Shown here: in pieces, positions 1 through 13,400 of the stretch
How positions within the stretch are numbered: the first letter of the stretch is position 1
How the letters are laid out: the number at the start of each line of letters is the position of its first letter
NCBI GenBank assembly: GCA_019648995.1
Contig: BLXT01003938.1
Location: 409,005-433,918 of the forward strand
Origin: Plakobranchus ocellatus
Lineage: Eukaryota > Mollusca > Gastropoda > Plakobranchidae
Reading direction: 5' to 3'
Length of the DNA: 24,914 nucleotides
Translations under genes and position numbers: made by a program
Notes under the pieces: model-generated
The model's input: only the letters and a program-made list of their open reading frames with translations
The model's database searches: none
What the model was told of the DNA's origin: nothing

Positions 1-1871
1 TCCATCATTGTAAGAAAGCAAACACAAGCTAAAAACTGAGTATTGATGCCTTACCACTCCTTTAGTTATAAAATACAATCAGCATAGCTTAATCAGAATT
101 TATCAGAAACAAACAAAAAATTTCACACTATCCAAAATCTCAGGTTAACCAAACATGCGTTTTGGATATATTTTTTCGTAGGATTCTAGATTTAGGTGAG
201 ATGTCCCACTCCTTTTGTCAGGGTGACTTTTAACTGAAGAGTTGTATTCTACTTGAAAAAAAGATGTTTAATTAAATAGGCTATGAAACTTTTTAAAAAA
301 AATTTTAAAAACTCAACTCGTGTAGAAAAAATTATTACATAAATTATATGAACACAATCTTGTCCCAAAACTTCAAAGATTTTAATAGCTTTGGGCTTGA
401 AGAATTCACATTAAGCAAAGTCAGATTCACATTATCAAAGCACCAATATATAAAACATTTCTTTCCAGTAGCTGTATCAAAAAGTGACTTTGAGCACTTC
501 ATTCCTCATGAAAATGGATTTTACATGAAGACTTTTTCCAGGTTTTAAATGATAACTTTAGTCAATTACTCATTTCATAAAAGCACTTTACACATCTCAC
601 AAATTCTGATGAGGTGGGACCTTCCCATTTATGGTTCTCGAGTAACAAACTGTCTATAAAATCCCTGATATCTTTTTTTATTTGAGGTGACTATGACAGC
701 TACATTTTTAGACTTCATTAACAGAAATGTACTGTAGTGAGACAGAGGCAAAAGTGAACAATCAAATTATTTCTTGGGAATCCAAAGGACTTTCTGTTAT
801 GATTATTAATACACATTATTTGCCAGACAACAGATATTAGGAGAGCATTTTTGGCCCTTTGGGGGAAATTCAGATCAAACAAAAATTTGAAATATCCAAA
901 TACAGATTAAGTGGCAGCAACTGCTAAACTAGTCTGTTCATTGCTTATATAATGTCACTTGTTCTTGACTGACATTCTTTTTTCAAACAAACCCTTTTAT
1001 CATTAGTCCGACCATCCCACCATCTCTAACTATATTTCTCAATATCAGTCAAAATATGCAATTGATAAATCTAGACTCATGTCACAAATGGCTTTGGGCT
1101 AAAATCTATACATGTATAGGGTCTAGTTGAACACAGCCTGCGACAAGAAGCTCTTTTTATAGACTAAAGAACAGAAATCATTTGAAGTCATGCCGAAAAT
1201 TGAACGAAAATGTTATCAATTTAAATCAAGAACAATTTCAGAAGAGCATGGTATTTCTCTGTAAGTCTACAAATTCACCAATATCAGCGGCTTTTCTTTT
1301 AATGGTCTCTGCAATCTCTCCTACAACAATCTCACAACTATTCTTATATACCCACCACCCACAGTTGTTAGAAATCACTAGTTATGCAATTTACAGGCTA
1401 ATAAAGTCAAGAACCATTCCAGGATAAAGTAAGAACTATCGTTTTATGTAATCAAGGTTAGCTATAAATATTGACCAATCAAATTTTCTCATTTATTCTG
1501 TCATAAATATGACAGGTTTATCTTGTCACCACAATACATCCTAACAACTTCCTGTAAAAATATTCTCATGACTTCAAGAATCCTCTAGAAATCCCTAGAT
1601 CTAAAAATGTGAACCAGGCTAAAGCAATAAAATATGGCTAACCTCTAAGTTGACTTCAAATTTGACCAAATATTATGAGCAACAAGTCTAAGTCAATATA
1701 TCACTCATTTCGAGTATAGATCTAAACGCTACTCTCGACAGCTAATTTTTTCACAATCCACTATAACAGCATCAGCATTACCCTCATCTTCTGGCTCTCA
1801 AAAAAAGATCATGTCATGAAAAATCATAAGCTCAATAATTTATATTTCAACAAAGGCCCTTCTGTTTCTCC
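1..1871. other. AT-rich intron sequence, no gene recognised
   Basis: Presumed continuation of the HHAT intron after exon 6. I searched the minus strand for the C-terminal HHAT exon and found no match. A short minus-strand open stretch at about 1243-1390 is the only coding-like signal. Confidence 0.6.
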
Positions 1872-1884
1872 TATACCATACTCT

Positions 1885-4548
1885 CATCATCATCATCATC
1901 AAGTGCCTTGCTTGTAAGCGTTGGCGATCATGTCCCTCCACAAATCCCTATCTTTGACGGCGCCCAGTATATCTGACACTTTTCCTGGTCCAAGCCATGT
2001 GGCCAGTCCATCCATTATCTTCTCCCTTTGTCTTCCTCTGCTTCTTTTTCCTTCAAACTTTCCTGTTGTTACCAAATGTTCCAGTTTTCCTCTTCTCATC
2101 CCGTGGCCCAGAAAGGTGGCTTGACGTTTCCTTATAGTTCTGACCAGTGATCTTCTTTTATTAGCTTCATTCAGAACTCTCTCATTTGTTTTCTTTGCGG
2201 TCCAAGGTATCCGGAGCATTCTTCTAACGAACCACATTTCTGTTGCTTCTAGCTTATTTTGAATTTGCTTTGAGATTGTCCATGCTTCGCATCCATACAT
2301 TAGAACAGGTTCTATGTAGCACTGGAGGGCTCTTTTCCTCGTTTCGATAGAGATGTGTTTATTTGTCAGGATTGTTTTCATCTTTTGAAAGTTGATCTTT
2401 GCCTGAGCAGTTCTTGCTGATATTTCTCTGTTTGTTTTGCCATTGTTTGAAATTATTGTTCTTAGATATTTGAACTTTTCTGTTTGTTTGAGTTTTACTT
2501 TATTGATGAATATATCACATTTTGGGGATTCTTGTTTGCTACTGATTACCATCACTTCTGTCTTTTTACTGTTCAGTTCTAACCCTTTCTTTCTGCTTTC
2601 TTCTTCAACGATATTTAGAAGTTTTTGCAGGTCTTCTTTGTTTTCAGCTATTAGCACTGTGTCGTCAGCATATCTTAAGTTATTTATGTTCTGCCCGCCC
2701 ACCTTAATTCCTGGGTGATTCTCCAAATTTCACATGATTATCTCACTGTAGAGGGAGAAGAGATCTGGGGAGAGAACACAGCCTTGCCTAACGCCTCGTT
2801 TTATATCCTGAAATGTGCTGGTTTTGTTTTCAGTTCTCATCGCTGCAGTTTGTTCCCAGTACATGGTTTTTATTATTCTTAAGTCTTTTCCATCAATGTT
2901 AAGTTGTTTCAATTCCGTTATTATCTCATCGTGGCGTACTCTGTCAAAAGCTTTGGTGTAATCAATGAAACACAGATATACATCTTTTTGTACTTCTAGG
3001 GCGCATTCAAGTAAGGTTCGCAGAATATATATTGCATTTGATGTTCCTTTATCTTCTACAAATCCGCACTGTTCTTCTGATATTTCTGGTTTATTTTGTT
3101 CCTTATTCTCAGCATTATGATCTTCAGCAGTATTTTGGTGATGTGACTCATGAGGCTGATTGTTCTGTGTAATGCACCTGGCTTCTTTGGCAATGCAATG
3201 AATATAGACTTGGATAAATCTGTTGGAATCTGCCCTGTGTCATAAATTTCTTTCAGAGGATATGTGTCTTTTCCAATTCCAAAATCTTCAAGGGCCTCTA
3301 TTAGTTCTACCGAAATGTTGCCTGGGCCTATTACTTTTCCATGTTTCATCTTCTTTATAGCTGTTTCTACTTCTTCCTTCATGATAGGGGGGCCTGCAAA
3401 ATTATTCTTCATGATATTGTGATCTTTACTGTCATCTTTAAAGAGTTCTCTTATGTATTCTGCCCACCTCTCTAAGATTTTTTCTTTATCGATTATGATA
3501 TCACCATTCATTGCTTGTATACACCCAGTTGATAAGAATGTTCTCTTTCCTGTGATTTCCTCAATGCTTCTGTACATTGTTTGTGGTCCATGTTTTCGCT
3601 GCTGCTCTATCTTTGCATTTCTCATCGATCCAGTACTCTTTTGACATATTGCACTTTTCTTGCACTTTTTTTTGTATTTGCTCATATTTTTCTTTATTGC
3701 CCTTAGCACATCTCCTTTCCTCCATCAAGTTTAAGATTTCTTCTGTCATCCATTTTTTGCTTTGCCTTTCTTTTTACTTTTGGGATCACCTCTGTAGCTG
3801 CTTCCATTAATGTCGATTTGAAGCTTTCCCATTGTTGTTCTACCTCCTCTGCATCTCCTAAGGCTTCAAATTTATTCTGGACTGAGATTTGATATTTTTC
3901 CCTGATGGTTTGATTTGTTTTTAGTATTGCCAGATCAAATTTGATGTTGGTGAAAGGTTTGCTATTTTTCTTTAGTTTTAATTTGAATTTGCCTACCAGT
4001 GGGACATGGTCACTGTAACAGTCCGCACTTGGGTATGTTTTTGCCAATAGCAATGCGTTTCTATATCTTTTAGATATCATCATATAGTTTATCTGGTTTC
4101 TGGTCTCGTCACCAGGGCTTTTCCATGTCCATTTTCTCCTTGGAGGTTGTTGAAACCATGTGTTTCCCACTATGATATTATTTGTCTGACACCATTCAAT
4201 TAACTTCTCACCTCCCTCATTTCTGATGCCCAGTCCATGTTTTCCTACAATATCATCTACTTTTTCTGTGCCTACTTTTGCGTTGAAATCACCCATGATT
4301 ATGAGAGGATCCTGGGATTTGCATTGAGTCTTTGCTGTATCCAATTCATTGTAGAATTTGTCTAAATCTTCATCATTGCTATTAGCTGTTGGTGCATAAA
4401 CTTGGATTATGTTGAGGTCTACAAATTTCCCTGCAATCTTCACCAAAAGGACACGGTCTGATAATGCCCAGTAACCTTTGATTGCTTTAGTTATTGTCTG
4501 ATCTACAATGATACCTACTCCTTTTATATTTTCGGTCGCACCAGAGTA
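1885..4548 (-). mobile_element. RTE/BovB-type LINE, 5'-truncated, about 2.66 kb
   Basis: Non-LTR retrotransposon on the minus strand. The 3' end (low coordinate) is a short (TGA)n run directly after the ORF stop, as RTE elements end. A 13-bp target duplication flanks it: TATACCATACTCT at 1872-1884 and TATACCATGCTCT at 4549-4561, one mismatch. The 5' boundary therefore lies inside the endonuclease domain, so the copy is 5'-truncated. Identity rests on the endonuclease and reverse-transcriptase motifs and a C-terminal MWFVRRMLRIPWT / GKRSRGRQRE region typical of BovB-like ORFs. It lies in the HHAT intron downstream of exon 6, in the same orientation as the gene. Confidence 0.93.
1893..4548 (-). 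pseudogene. Degenerate LINE endonuclease-reverse transcriptase ORF
   Basis: Order along the minus strand: APE-type endonuclease remnant (about 4548-3900) with QVYAPT, MGDFNAKVG and YSDHVPLVG; a linker (about 3800-3450) in shifting frames; RT N-terminus (about 3380-3120) with GKVIGPGNISVELIEAL and IALPKKPGA; motif A FIDYTKAFD (about 2965-2935); RGVRQGCVLSPDLF (about 2800-2760); the YADD box (about 2670); and the C-terminal domain to the stop near 1893. Damage: frameshifts near 3750-3700 and 3120-3100, an in-frame TGA at about 2726-2730 between the RT palm motifs, loss of the N-terminal endonuclease, and Asn in place of Asp in the usual QIDY endonuclease motif (reads QINYM). It cannot make a complete protein. 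Confidence 0.9.
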
Positions 4549-4561
4549 TATACCATGCTCT

Positions 4562-6849
4562 ACCACACTCAATATTTACAAGCCTTCCTCAGAGTTTCCA
4601 ATCTGAAAAATTATTTTAGCTTCAGCCATTTTGGGCCTTCATTTCAGACATTTACCAACAAAAACAAAAAAATGGCTGTCTAAAATCAAGGGAAATTTAC
4701 ACATAGCAAGAAATAAAGATGTTTGTGATTTCAAAACTAGTGGGAAATAGAATGAAGCTGAAAATTCATAAGGAATAAAAAAATGAAGACTACAACTAAG
4801 ATAAGTCAATTAAAAAAGAAACAACAAATGTAATGTCTTGTGACCATTCTGAATGAGTTAAAGAGTCTCTTTTTAACATTTAGACCACTGGAACATCCTT
4901 AAACTTCATTCTGTGAGGCTTACGATTATGAAAACTGGATAAAAGAAAAAGGATTTCTAACTTTTTGAAAGAAATACTCTAAAGAAGGAAAAAAGGGATT
5001 GAATTTTTTTTTCTCAAAGATGCAACATCCAACTCTTTAGCTCTTTAGCACTGGTCTTACCACAAATAAATAGTGCTCTAAAATTACTTTAAAATAGTGT
5101 TATCTCTACCCATTTAGAAAAAAATATTGACCATTCTTTGACAAAGGTAAACATTTAACTGAATGTTTTTCTATTTGTTCAAAATGTAGAATTTCAGTAT
5201 TTTCCATATTCAATAACTTGGGTCTTATTTTAGTAGCAAATTACGAAACCATCAACAGTTGGCAGCTCTTCATCCATTGCCAGCAAAAAAATGTACCATA
5301 CAGCATGAACTGATACACTAAATTAGATCAATCGCTAAACACTAAAATATTTTTTAAAAGACCCAGCTTGAACTCTTAGTGTATTATTTCAACAGGTTTT
5401 AAAAGATTTTAAAATCCCATGATAGGTTATGAGGTAAATACAGGTTCATGAACTAAAAAGACTGGGGTTCAGTCTAGAAGTTTGTGGGATAGATCTTTCT
5501 CCAGGATGCTCTTCATATAAGGCATAGTTATAAAATTAGATCTTTTAAAAACTCTCAGCCAATTCATTGATATGCTTACAATTACATGAGAATCAATTTC
5601 CTTGGGCACTACATTCATTTAATATTTTTTTGTGTGTGTTGGTCATCCTTTTTTTTTTTTTTGCAATCAAAATTGAAGTAATATGAACATTGATAATCTA
5701 ATGCACCACTACTGTTCAATGCAATTAGCAGGCGCAGACTTTATTGGTGGATGATGAATTGCTGTTGCAAAGGGGAATAAGCAGCCCTTGCAAAATTTGT
5801 TTTAATTCCATGTCTAATAGTAGCCTTTTTTTTCAAATCTTTTTTGCCTAGTGGCACAACAGTTTTATAATTGCATTTTGTACGATATGATATTAATCAG
5901 TTGCAATGAAAAGAAAGAACCAGAAAAAAGTAGAAAGTTTAAGTTCCAGATTTTTTTTCAAATTTGGTTTCATATCAATATCATTGTTTTTTTTTTTCTT
6001 TGAACATTAGTTTTTTCCTTCATACATTTTTTTTGGTTGTTCCTTTCCTCTGATTTGCGATTTTTTCCTGTCTAGTAATTGACTAAAAAAAAATCTGAAA
6101 ATTCCATTAAACTGAAGCCGATTCTACCGCTGATGAAAGTATCACTATCTATAACTACTAACTTCCTAGCTTTAACTCTTACCACAAGTTTCTAGTGGAG
6201 ATTTCGATTATCAATGCAATGCACCGATTCTGTGTAGGTCACCATCATTTTGATAAATTGGCTTCTTAGTTTTTTTTTCAATATGTTTAAAACTTGAGTT
6301 GAATCTAAGCTAAAACATTTTAGCAGAAATAAGAATTGATAAAATTGAACAAAATATCGTTTTCTTAAAAATAGACATTCTTTCCATTTTTATTTACATT
6401 CATTTCAACATCTTGGATTTTTCTGCTTGTATCTCTGTACTACATTTGAACAATTTTCATCATGTGGGACATAAAAAAAGATGTGTCTCATGTCATCACT
6501 CACAGACGAGGTAATGCAAATCAATGCACAACACTTGATAAAACCATTTGCAACAGTCAAACATAAAGGCTGACAAAATCACTGCATAAATTCCAATACA
6601 ATGTCCAATCTAAACAGGCAGGAGTGACAAGTCAACAGAGTCAATACAACATTGACTTCTAAGTATTGACTTAACCATAAAACATAGACAAAAGAGGACT
6701 GTCTCATGCAGCATGAAGATAACTATAGTATAAGATTCCTGAGCATTGATAAAGAAATAGAAACAAAACAAAAATACAAAAAATAAACAAGTATCAAGAT
6801 CTACAACTAAGGTAATAATTATTTAAAGTTACAAGTATAAATAGCTTAC
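4562..6849. other. AT-rich intron sequence after HHAT exon 6
   Basis: Many T and A homopolymers, with no convincing exon, RNA gene or repeat family. A good-looking minus acceptor (tttttcag near 4603-4610) is followed after eight codons by TAA and does not match HHAT. Confidence 0.6.
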
Positions 6850-7018
6850 CAGTCTCTGACCAATCGGTGACCTCTCTGCAGCACATCCAAGTTGTTCAAT
6901 GCTGCAGACCAAGAAATTACCAAAGCTCCAGATAAACACACCATGGGTACCTCCATGCCAAAGAAATATGAAGAGAAAAGACACTGCATAGGCAGCTATC
7001 TGACGTATAAGACCATGT
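6850..7018 (-). CDS. hhat: HHAT exon 6 (catalytic His)
   Basis: 169 nt, acceptor cctctgtag and donor gtaagc. One base completes codon 404 (AG|A, Arg), then 56 codons end in phase 0 at residue 460. It contains the invariant WHGG (W424-H425-G426-G427) in a hydrophobic helix, followed by a second helix (VFIWSFGNFLV) and E-x8-ERSPIGQRL. The strong GTAAGC donor shows the protein continues. The expected next segment (a helix followed by a GG-x2-VG motif) was not found between 1 and 6849. Confidence 0.95.
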
Positions 7019-7364
7019 CTACAGAGGCAAAACAAAAGGCCAAGAAAATAATATAATAGGTTATTTAAATCTTCAGTCATAACCATATGTTACAGAGAGT
7101 ATACGTGTATAGTTTCACATGTCTTGAAACCAATCCTAATGATCCTTACAAAACTTTTGACAAACAACATTTCCCTCTTCAAAATGTTATTTTCTAAGAA
7201 TAATCATAAAAAATCCAATGCGTTCACTGAAAACCAAACTGCATATAGCTCTTTTCAGTTTTTATTGTTTATAAAGCTCACAGATAAAACTTTAAAAGTT
7301 TCAGGCTGTTTCAATGGTTAAAATTTTCAAGTTATAACCACACATTTAGACAATCTCGATGGCA

Positions 7365-7415
<51 letters not shown>

Positions 7416-10400
7416 AGAGTTTATGTAATTGTAAAGTGAAAATCAATTTAATTATTTTCCACGGGAATCCGTGTTCCCGTGGACGATTCCCATGCCTGAA
7501 TCAGTCTAAATAATCTAAATAATTTGGATGTTATATAAACAATTTTCTGAAAAAAAAAAAAAAAGGAATTTGAAATTTTTTTCCCCTCTACAAATGTTTT
7601 TTTCCAAAAAGTTAAGGTTCTGTATCTTAACTCTGAACCAGTGCAGCTCTATACAGTTTTTATCAATGTAAAGTTTGTGGAAAAAAACTTTAGGCTTTTC
7701 TATAGAAATGCTCAAAATGTGACTTCCAGGTTGTTTAAACTGGTAGCAAGACATGCAATCCTTGATCTTGTTTTTTTTTTTTTTTCTCTTTCAACTGTAT
7801 TTTCTTGTTTGAACAGCTCTTTATTGTACTTATCAACATGTCATCAAACAAAATTTTAGTATCCAGTATTCTAATTAGCTACTTGAGTTTTTAAAATCTT
7901 TCCCGAAAAAAAAAATGATTAGCCATTGACAATACTAAGATATATATATATATATATATATATAAAGAAATCTAAAAAACATCAATATTTAGATGGTGGA
8001 TTACATAAAAAATAAACACTTTAAATTTATTAGCACCTGAAACCATTACCTCGCCTACAAAAACCCTCAATGCATTAATAATTGAGCCACTATACTCCTC
8101 ACTGGAACAACTGCTGCATACCGCAAAATAATAGGACAGGCAATGGCCCTATAGACAAGATCCTAAGGGCCATAGAATTTGAAGCAAAAAGATAATAATT
8201 AAGCAGTTAAGTGCTTTCAAAAAGACAATCATGGCATATATTTGTGTTCAAATCATATTGAAAGTACCAGCATTAGTATCAGTAATGTTTGAAACAAAAA
8301 AAAAAGATAGCTGCCTTGTGATTACTGAAGCATGTATTCAACAGTTAAAGCGCTTTTCTTTTCAATCAATTACAATCTAAAAAACTGTGCTATTGGTACT
8401 TCTAAATTGCAGATTAAAATAATATGAATCTACTATGATATGGTAACCAAAACTAGTTTTTATGGTTTTTTTTTTTTAAGGCGATGTGAGATAGTCTACT
8501 ACATCCCTTTTCTAAGAAAATGCCACTATGTGGAAGCAAAGAAATCATGGTCTGAGATTGGGCTTCAATACAAATTTCTCACTTGGTAGCCAAGTGTCAA
8601 ACCAATTGCATTGTCACTTAATCAGCTGTAAATTGTCAAAAGAGAAAGTTTATAGATATTTTAATTCTTCTTCAACATGATTCTTCTGATTTATAAATTT
8701 CAAAAAGACATTTCTAAACATTACTTTCTGAACATGGAATATTTTCTGTCAAATGCCTATGAACCACAGCATTAATCAAAAAGTGGAAGGAGTGTCAAAT
8801 TTTCACTGTTTGTTGGAAAAATCTGTTTTTAAACTTGTAAAATGTATTTGGAAACATATTCACCTGGATCCTCCAACTGGTATGTAGAGGTAAGTTTTGA
8901 TGAATTTGTAGAGGCCTGTGTCAAAATATTTCCACATATCTATATAACAATAGACCCAATTTATACAGCGCGGTTCAGGATAAGGGTTGATTCCATCAAA
9001 TCTTCCTAATTGTCCCCCAAAGCCATAAAACACCACATGTTTGATTGCAAAGAATTGGACCACGAGATGGAAAATACCTCCCACAGCACAGAAAGACAGC
9101 TTCTTCAATGCACTGTCATATGCTATGGCCTTAAAATACAAATAGTGCAGAAAAAATTCCATAAAGAGCATCCAAAAAACAAGTCGCATGAGGTGTTTGA
9201 GAATGTTTATGCAGTTTTTAGGTAAAAAGGTTGGTGATGGCTCTGCTGCTGCAAAAGAAGCTTTGATTTGTAGCCTGAAATCTTCAAACATGGTAAGAGG
9301 TCCAAAGATGAAAGATGGAAAATAAAATAAGTAAACCAGACTTTCTAAAAAATGTAATAAGCTTGATTTAGTATTGCCTGTCAAAGGAGTTTCATCTGAC
9401 TGTGTTATGTCATCAGTGCTGGTTATCTTCTTTTCGGTTAATGTTGTCCCTGAAGGAACATCGATCGTCTGATTTTGAAGATTTTTTCTCACTATTTGTG
9501 CATTGTCCACACCAAAACTAATGAGTTTTATAATTAAAAAGGCATGTCCGTTGTAAAATTGTGATTCCTTTGTTGAGAGCTCCAAGAAAAGAATCTGAAA
9601 AAAATAATTTTAATTGGGCATTAAATAATTCTTTTAGGCTAAGATTGTGAAAATGAAATAAAAAAAATAATCTGAACCATCAGTTTTCTTTGCAATAGAG
9701 TTGGTAAAAAGAGATGAGAAATACTGACAGCTATTGATTTCACACAACTTTGTCTTCTTTGCTCAAACTATCTGATGTCATTTGTAATCATTCCAATATG
9801 TGCATTTTTTGTTACTGGTGTGTTTACCTTCATCAATTTACAAAGACTATCCTAACTGAGTCAACTGCATAAAACTATAAATTGACATATTTTATAAGTA
9901 CAGGTATCTTTTTTTTTTCTTTCTTAAATGGAATGACTTTAAAAATTGGCCTGGATAAAGTTCATTATGAAGGCCAAACTTTGAAATATGCATAGATTTT
10001 TTTTTTATGTTAGATATAGAGAAAAAATAAAAACTCTGTAGAAAGCAAGTTTAATGTGAACTATATCACGAAATAAAATCTGCAAAGGCAAAAAAGAAAT
10101 ATATTTCTAACCAAGCAAGTACAACAGCCTTAAATCTATGCACACCAAGTTATAGACAATTTGCCCCTGTCAAAAGGAAAAAAAAAAAGCTTAAAGAAGC
10201 TAAGAAATTTTGGAAGATTGATATAATTTTATTCTTTAATTAATATCATTAAAAAATTCTATATGATTCAGATAATGTACTATAATGATCCAAAATGGTG
10301 ACATTTGATTATAACTTGGCAAAAATTTAAACTTTCAACCTTTACTGAGATTAAACATTTCAGATCTTATTGTATTTTTAAATATTTAATGGTTTGTTGG

Positions 10401-13400
10401 TTTTATTTCCTTTTGCTTGTCTTCTTCCTTGGTTTACAAGGGTCAAAATACAAATTACTGTAATGCATGCTGAGCAATCACATACTCTATGTCAAAGAAA
10501 TTTTCTTACCACTTCAAGGAACAGGAAAATAAGCCTCCAGAAGAAGTCACTGATATATATTGAAGGATTAAAAAGAACACTGCATACTCCTGGTAAATCT
10601 AATTAATCTAAATAAATTGATATCCCAATTTATAAAAGGCTTATTGCAAAATACCACCCCATTCGACCAAGTGAGTGAGTTTTGTTCAGGCCTCTGTACA
10701 TAGACTGCACCAGTAGGTGAACCTAATTTGCATTCTCTCCGATACCATTTGTTTCTGCATACTTCCATCTTTTGTGCTATCCTCTTTAAAAGAAGCAATA
10801 GAGGACTCATTTGTCTGGAATTGCCCAAGAAAATATGGGGTAAAATTATTGAACATGACTGAAGATAAGGAAATCTACCATTTTTTTTTCCAATCCGGCT
10901 ACTTTCAAATATTTTGCTTTATAATTTTCTTTTGTCACTGTTAATAAACTGCTTGATTCCAAGGGACAGGTCATATGTTTATGTATGTATGTAAAGGAAG
11001 ATTTTGTGTATCTGCCATGAGCTGATTATTCACTGATACCAAATACTATAATACACATTAATCCAATTATTTCATGTTTGTTTTTGCTTTTTTTCCCCAT
11101 GAAAATCATATTGTAAATGATGTGTTCGAAGAGAATGGTTTCAGCTGGACTTCCCACAATTGTAAGGTGAAAAAGTTAATAAAAAGCTGTATATAGAGTT
11201 GTAATGAAAAAGTGGTGACATTTTTTTTCTTTTTTACAAGACAATTTTTAAATTTAGATGAACTGCAACAATCTGAAAACTTCTCAACTTAAGTACAGTG
11301 AAATCTATTTAATTTCAATTGAAATCCTGTTATTTTTCTATTTTTAATTATGTAAGATTTCCAGTTTAATTCAATATTCAATGCAATTTTACTCTGATAA
11401 AAAAAAAATTCACCAAAGCGATTTTAATTAAGCAAGCTCAGCACATCTCTTGATATTGAATGTCTTTGATATGAGTTAATACCCAAATAGCCAAGTCAAG
11501 AAAGGACAAGAGAAAAAATAAGAGTTTAAAGAGCTTTAACAAAACAGTCCAGTGTATCTTTTGCATTTTACCTGGGCTCTTATAAATCCTGATAAGGTGA
11601 GCGTAATTATGTCTGCTCCAAGCACAATCCAAATACCTGCTACGCTCCCTAATTGAGAAATTAAATACACCAAGAGAACTTTGAACAGGAAGAAGACTAC
11701 CACTTTGTAACCAAATATCACACAAAGGCAACTCAGATCACATAACAGGAGACCACAAAGTCGCACCTGGAAATAGGTAGTAATATGAGCATATTTTTCT
11801 CCTTAGCTAAATACACACTTAAATGTTAAAGAAAGATAAAAACCATTTTATATATTTTGCCATTAATAGAATATTTTATTCCCAAAAACGATATAAAGAT
11901 AATGCTTTCTTTCTCATTCAGTATCCTTATTATATGAAAATGTCATACCATCTTCATTGTTTGCCGTATTTAAAAAAAAATCACCTTAAATATATCTTTT
12001 AAAATTTTTTTCATAAACATGTTGCAATCTGGTCCATTTTATTTTTCTTTCATCTTTAATTCAATAAACACCTCAATGTTTTGTAAACTGGACTAAATGA
12101 GTATTGACAGTAAAATATAATGCACTGGAGCTTTTACTTGAAGCTATGGAGCCATTTAGAATATAATGTACTAAATTTTCAACCATAATCACACATTTAG
12201 TGTAAAGTTATGTTTCTTGGCCAATAAATACATCCAGGAAAAAATAATTATTGAAGATTGCTACATGCAGATATCACCAGTGACAGTATTTTGCTCAATT
12301 AAAATAGCAGCATCACAGAATTGCAAAAGTTAACACATTGAATCTTTATAAAAAGACACATTGAGAGTATTGTTTTTATAGTCTTCAGGTAAGGAATATT
12401 GATCATCTATTTCACTTTTTAAAAAGTGAATTAGAAACTTAAATATACTGTCACAATATAATTCAACATATGACAATGAAAACAAAATACATATATCTAT
12501 ACTCACAGCCAAAGAAAACCTCAAAAGACGACATATCTGTGAGGTGGCAATGTGAATAAGACATAACATAAGGTGAAGTTTTAAATAAGTCATCCATTGT
12601 GACCAATTGTTGTTTGAAGAGTCCTGAGAACAGAGATGGATTGCAAATACACATGTAGCTTTATCAGTGCATGATTATTTTTGTTTTTATGATCTTCAAA
12701 ATAAAGAAATAAATCCTTTAGCCCACAGACAATCTCAATCAAACAATGCTGGGCAGATAAAAATTGGGTGTATACGTTTGATTCCCAGAACTATACTTTA
12801 ACTCTTTAACCAGTTATTTTTTAACTCATTTTTTGGGGGTCTTTCTCCCTTGTCAACAAAAAAATTACAGGGTGTATTTTTAAAATGTCCATAAATCACT
12901 CAATTTTTGTTTCACCTTACTGTCCAATACACCAAATAAAAGGGAAAAGAACATAGTAAACTGTGAAAGCAAAATTATATAACTTTTTCTCGTAATGCTG
13001 TGTTATTGTGTCTACGCAAAAAGTGGTAAAAAGTGGTCATGTACGGTGAGAGCGTTTTTGACTGGATAGGCGGTTGGTTTGAGGAACGCTCTGAGCGTTT
13101 CTGACTGGTTAAAGAGTTAAGTAAAATTTGCAAGTATTTTTCTTTTTTAAACTAACCGTCCAAAAATACAATCAAATCTTTTAGAAATATTCCCTAAATC
13201 CTCTTCTTTAAATGTGTTACTCTATTAGGAGAAACAACTAAGCATAAAGATTTAAACTGAATAGCACTCTATCCTGAATGAAGCTCATTTACTTGTATAT
13301 CTTGTTAAAAAAAAAAACAATTAAGTTTCAAGGAAAATTAGACACCCGGCTGGATCTTAAGAAAACAGTAAACTCGATTGCAAGTAGTTTACAAAAGCAT

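Larger units (their letters stand above)
7019..8863 (-). other. hhat: HHAT intron 5
   Basis: GT-AG intron of 1845 nt in phase 2. Holds the (CT)n and (AT)n tracts, the 7459 hairpin and the 7560-7860 dispersed repeat. Confidence 0.85.

Noticed and set aside
1921..2718. Plus-strand ORFs opposite the LINE
   Set aside because: Antisense shadows of the LINE reverse-transcriptase frame.
4572..4600. LINE ORF start at the first Met (about 4572)
   Set aside because: The target duplication at 4549-4561 shows that those codons are flanking host sequence.
4560..4612. HHAT terminal exon after the acceptor tttttcag on the minus strand
   Set aside because: It opens only eight codons before TAA and lacks any HHAT C-terminal feature.
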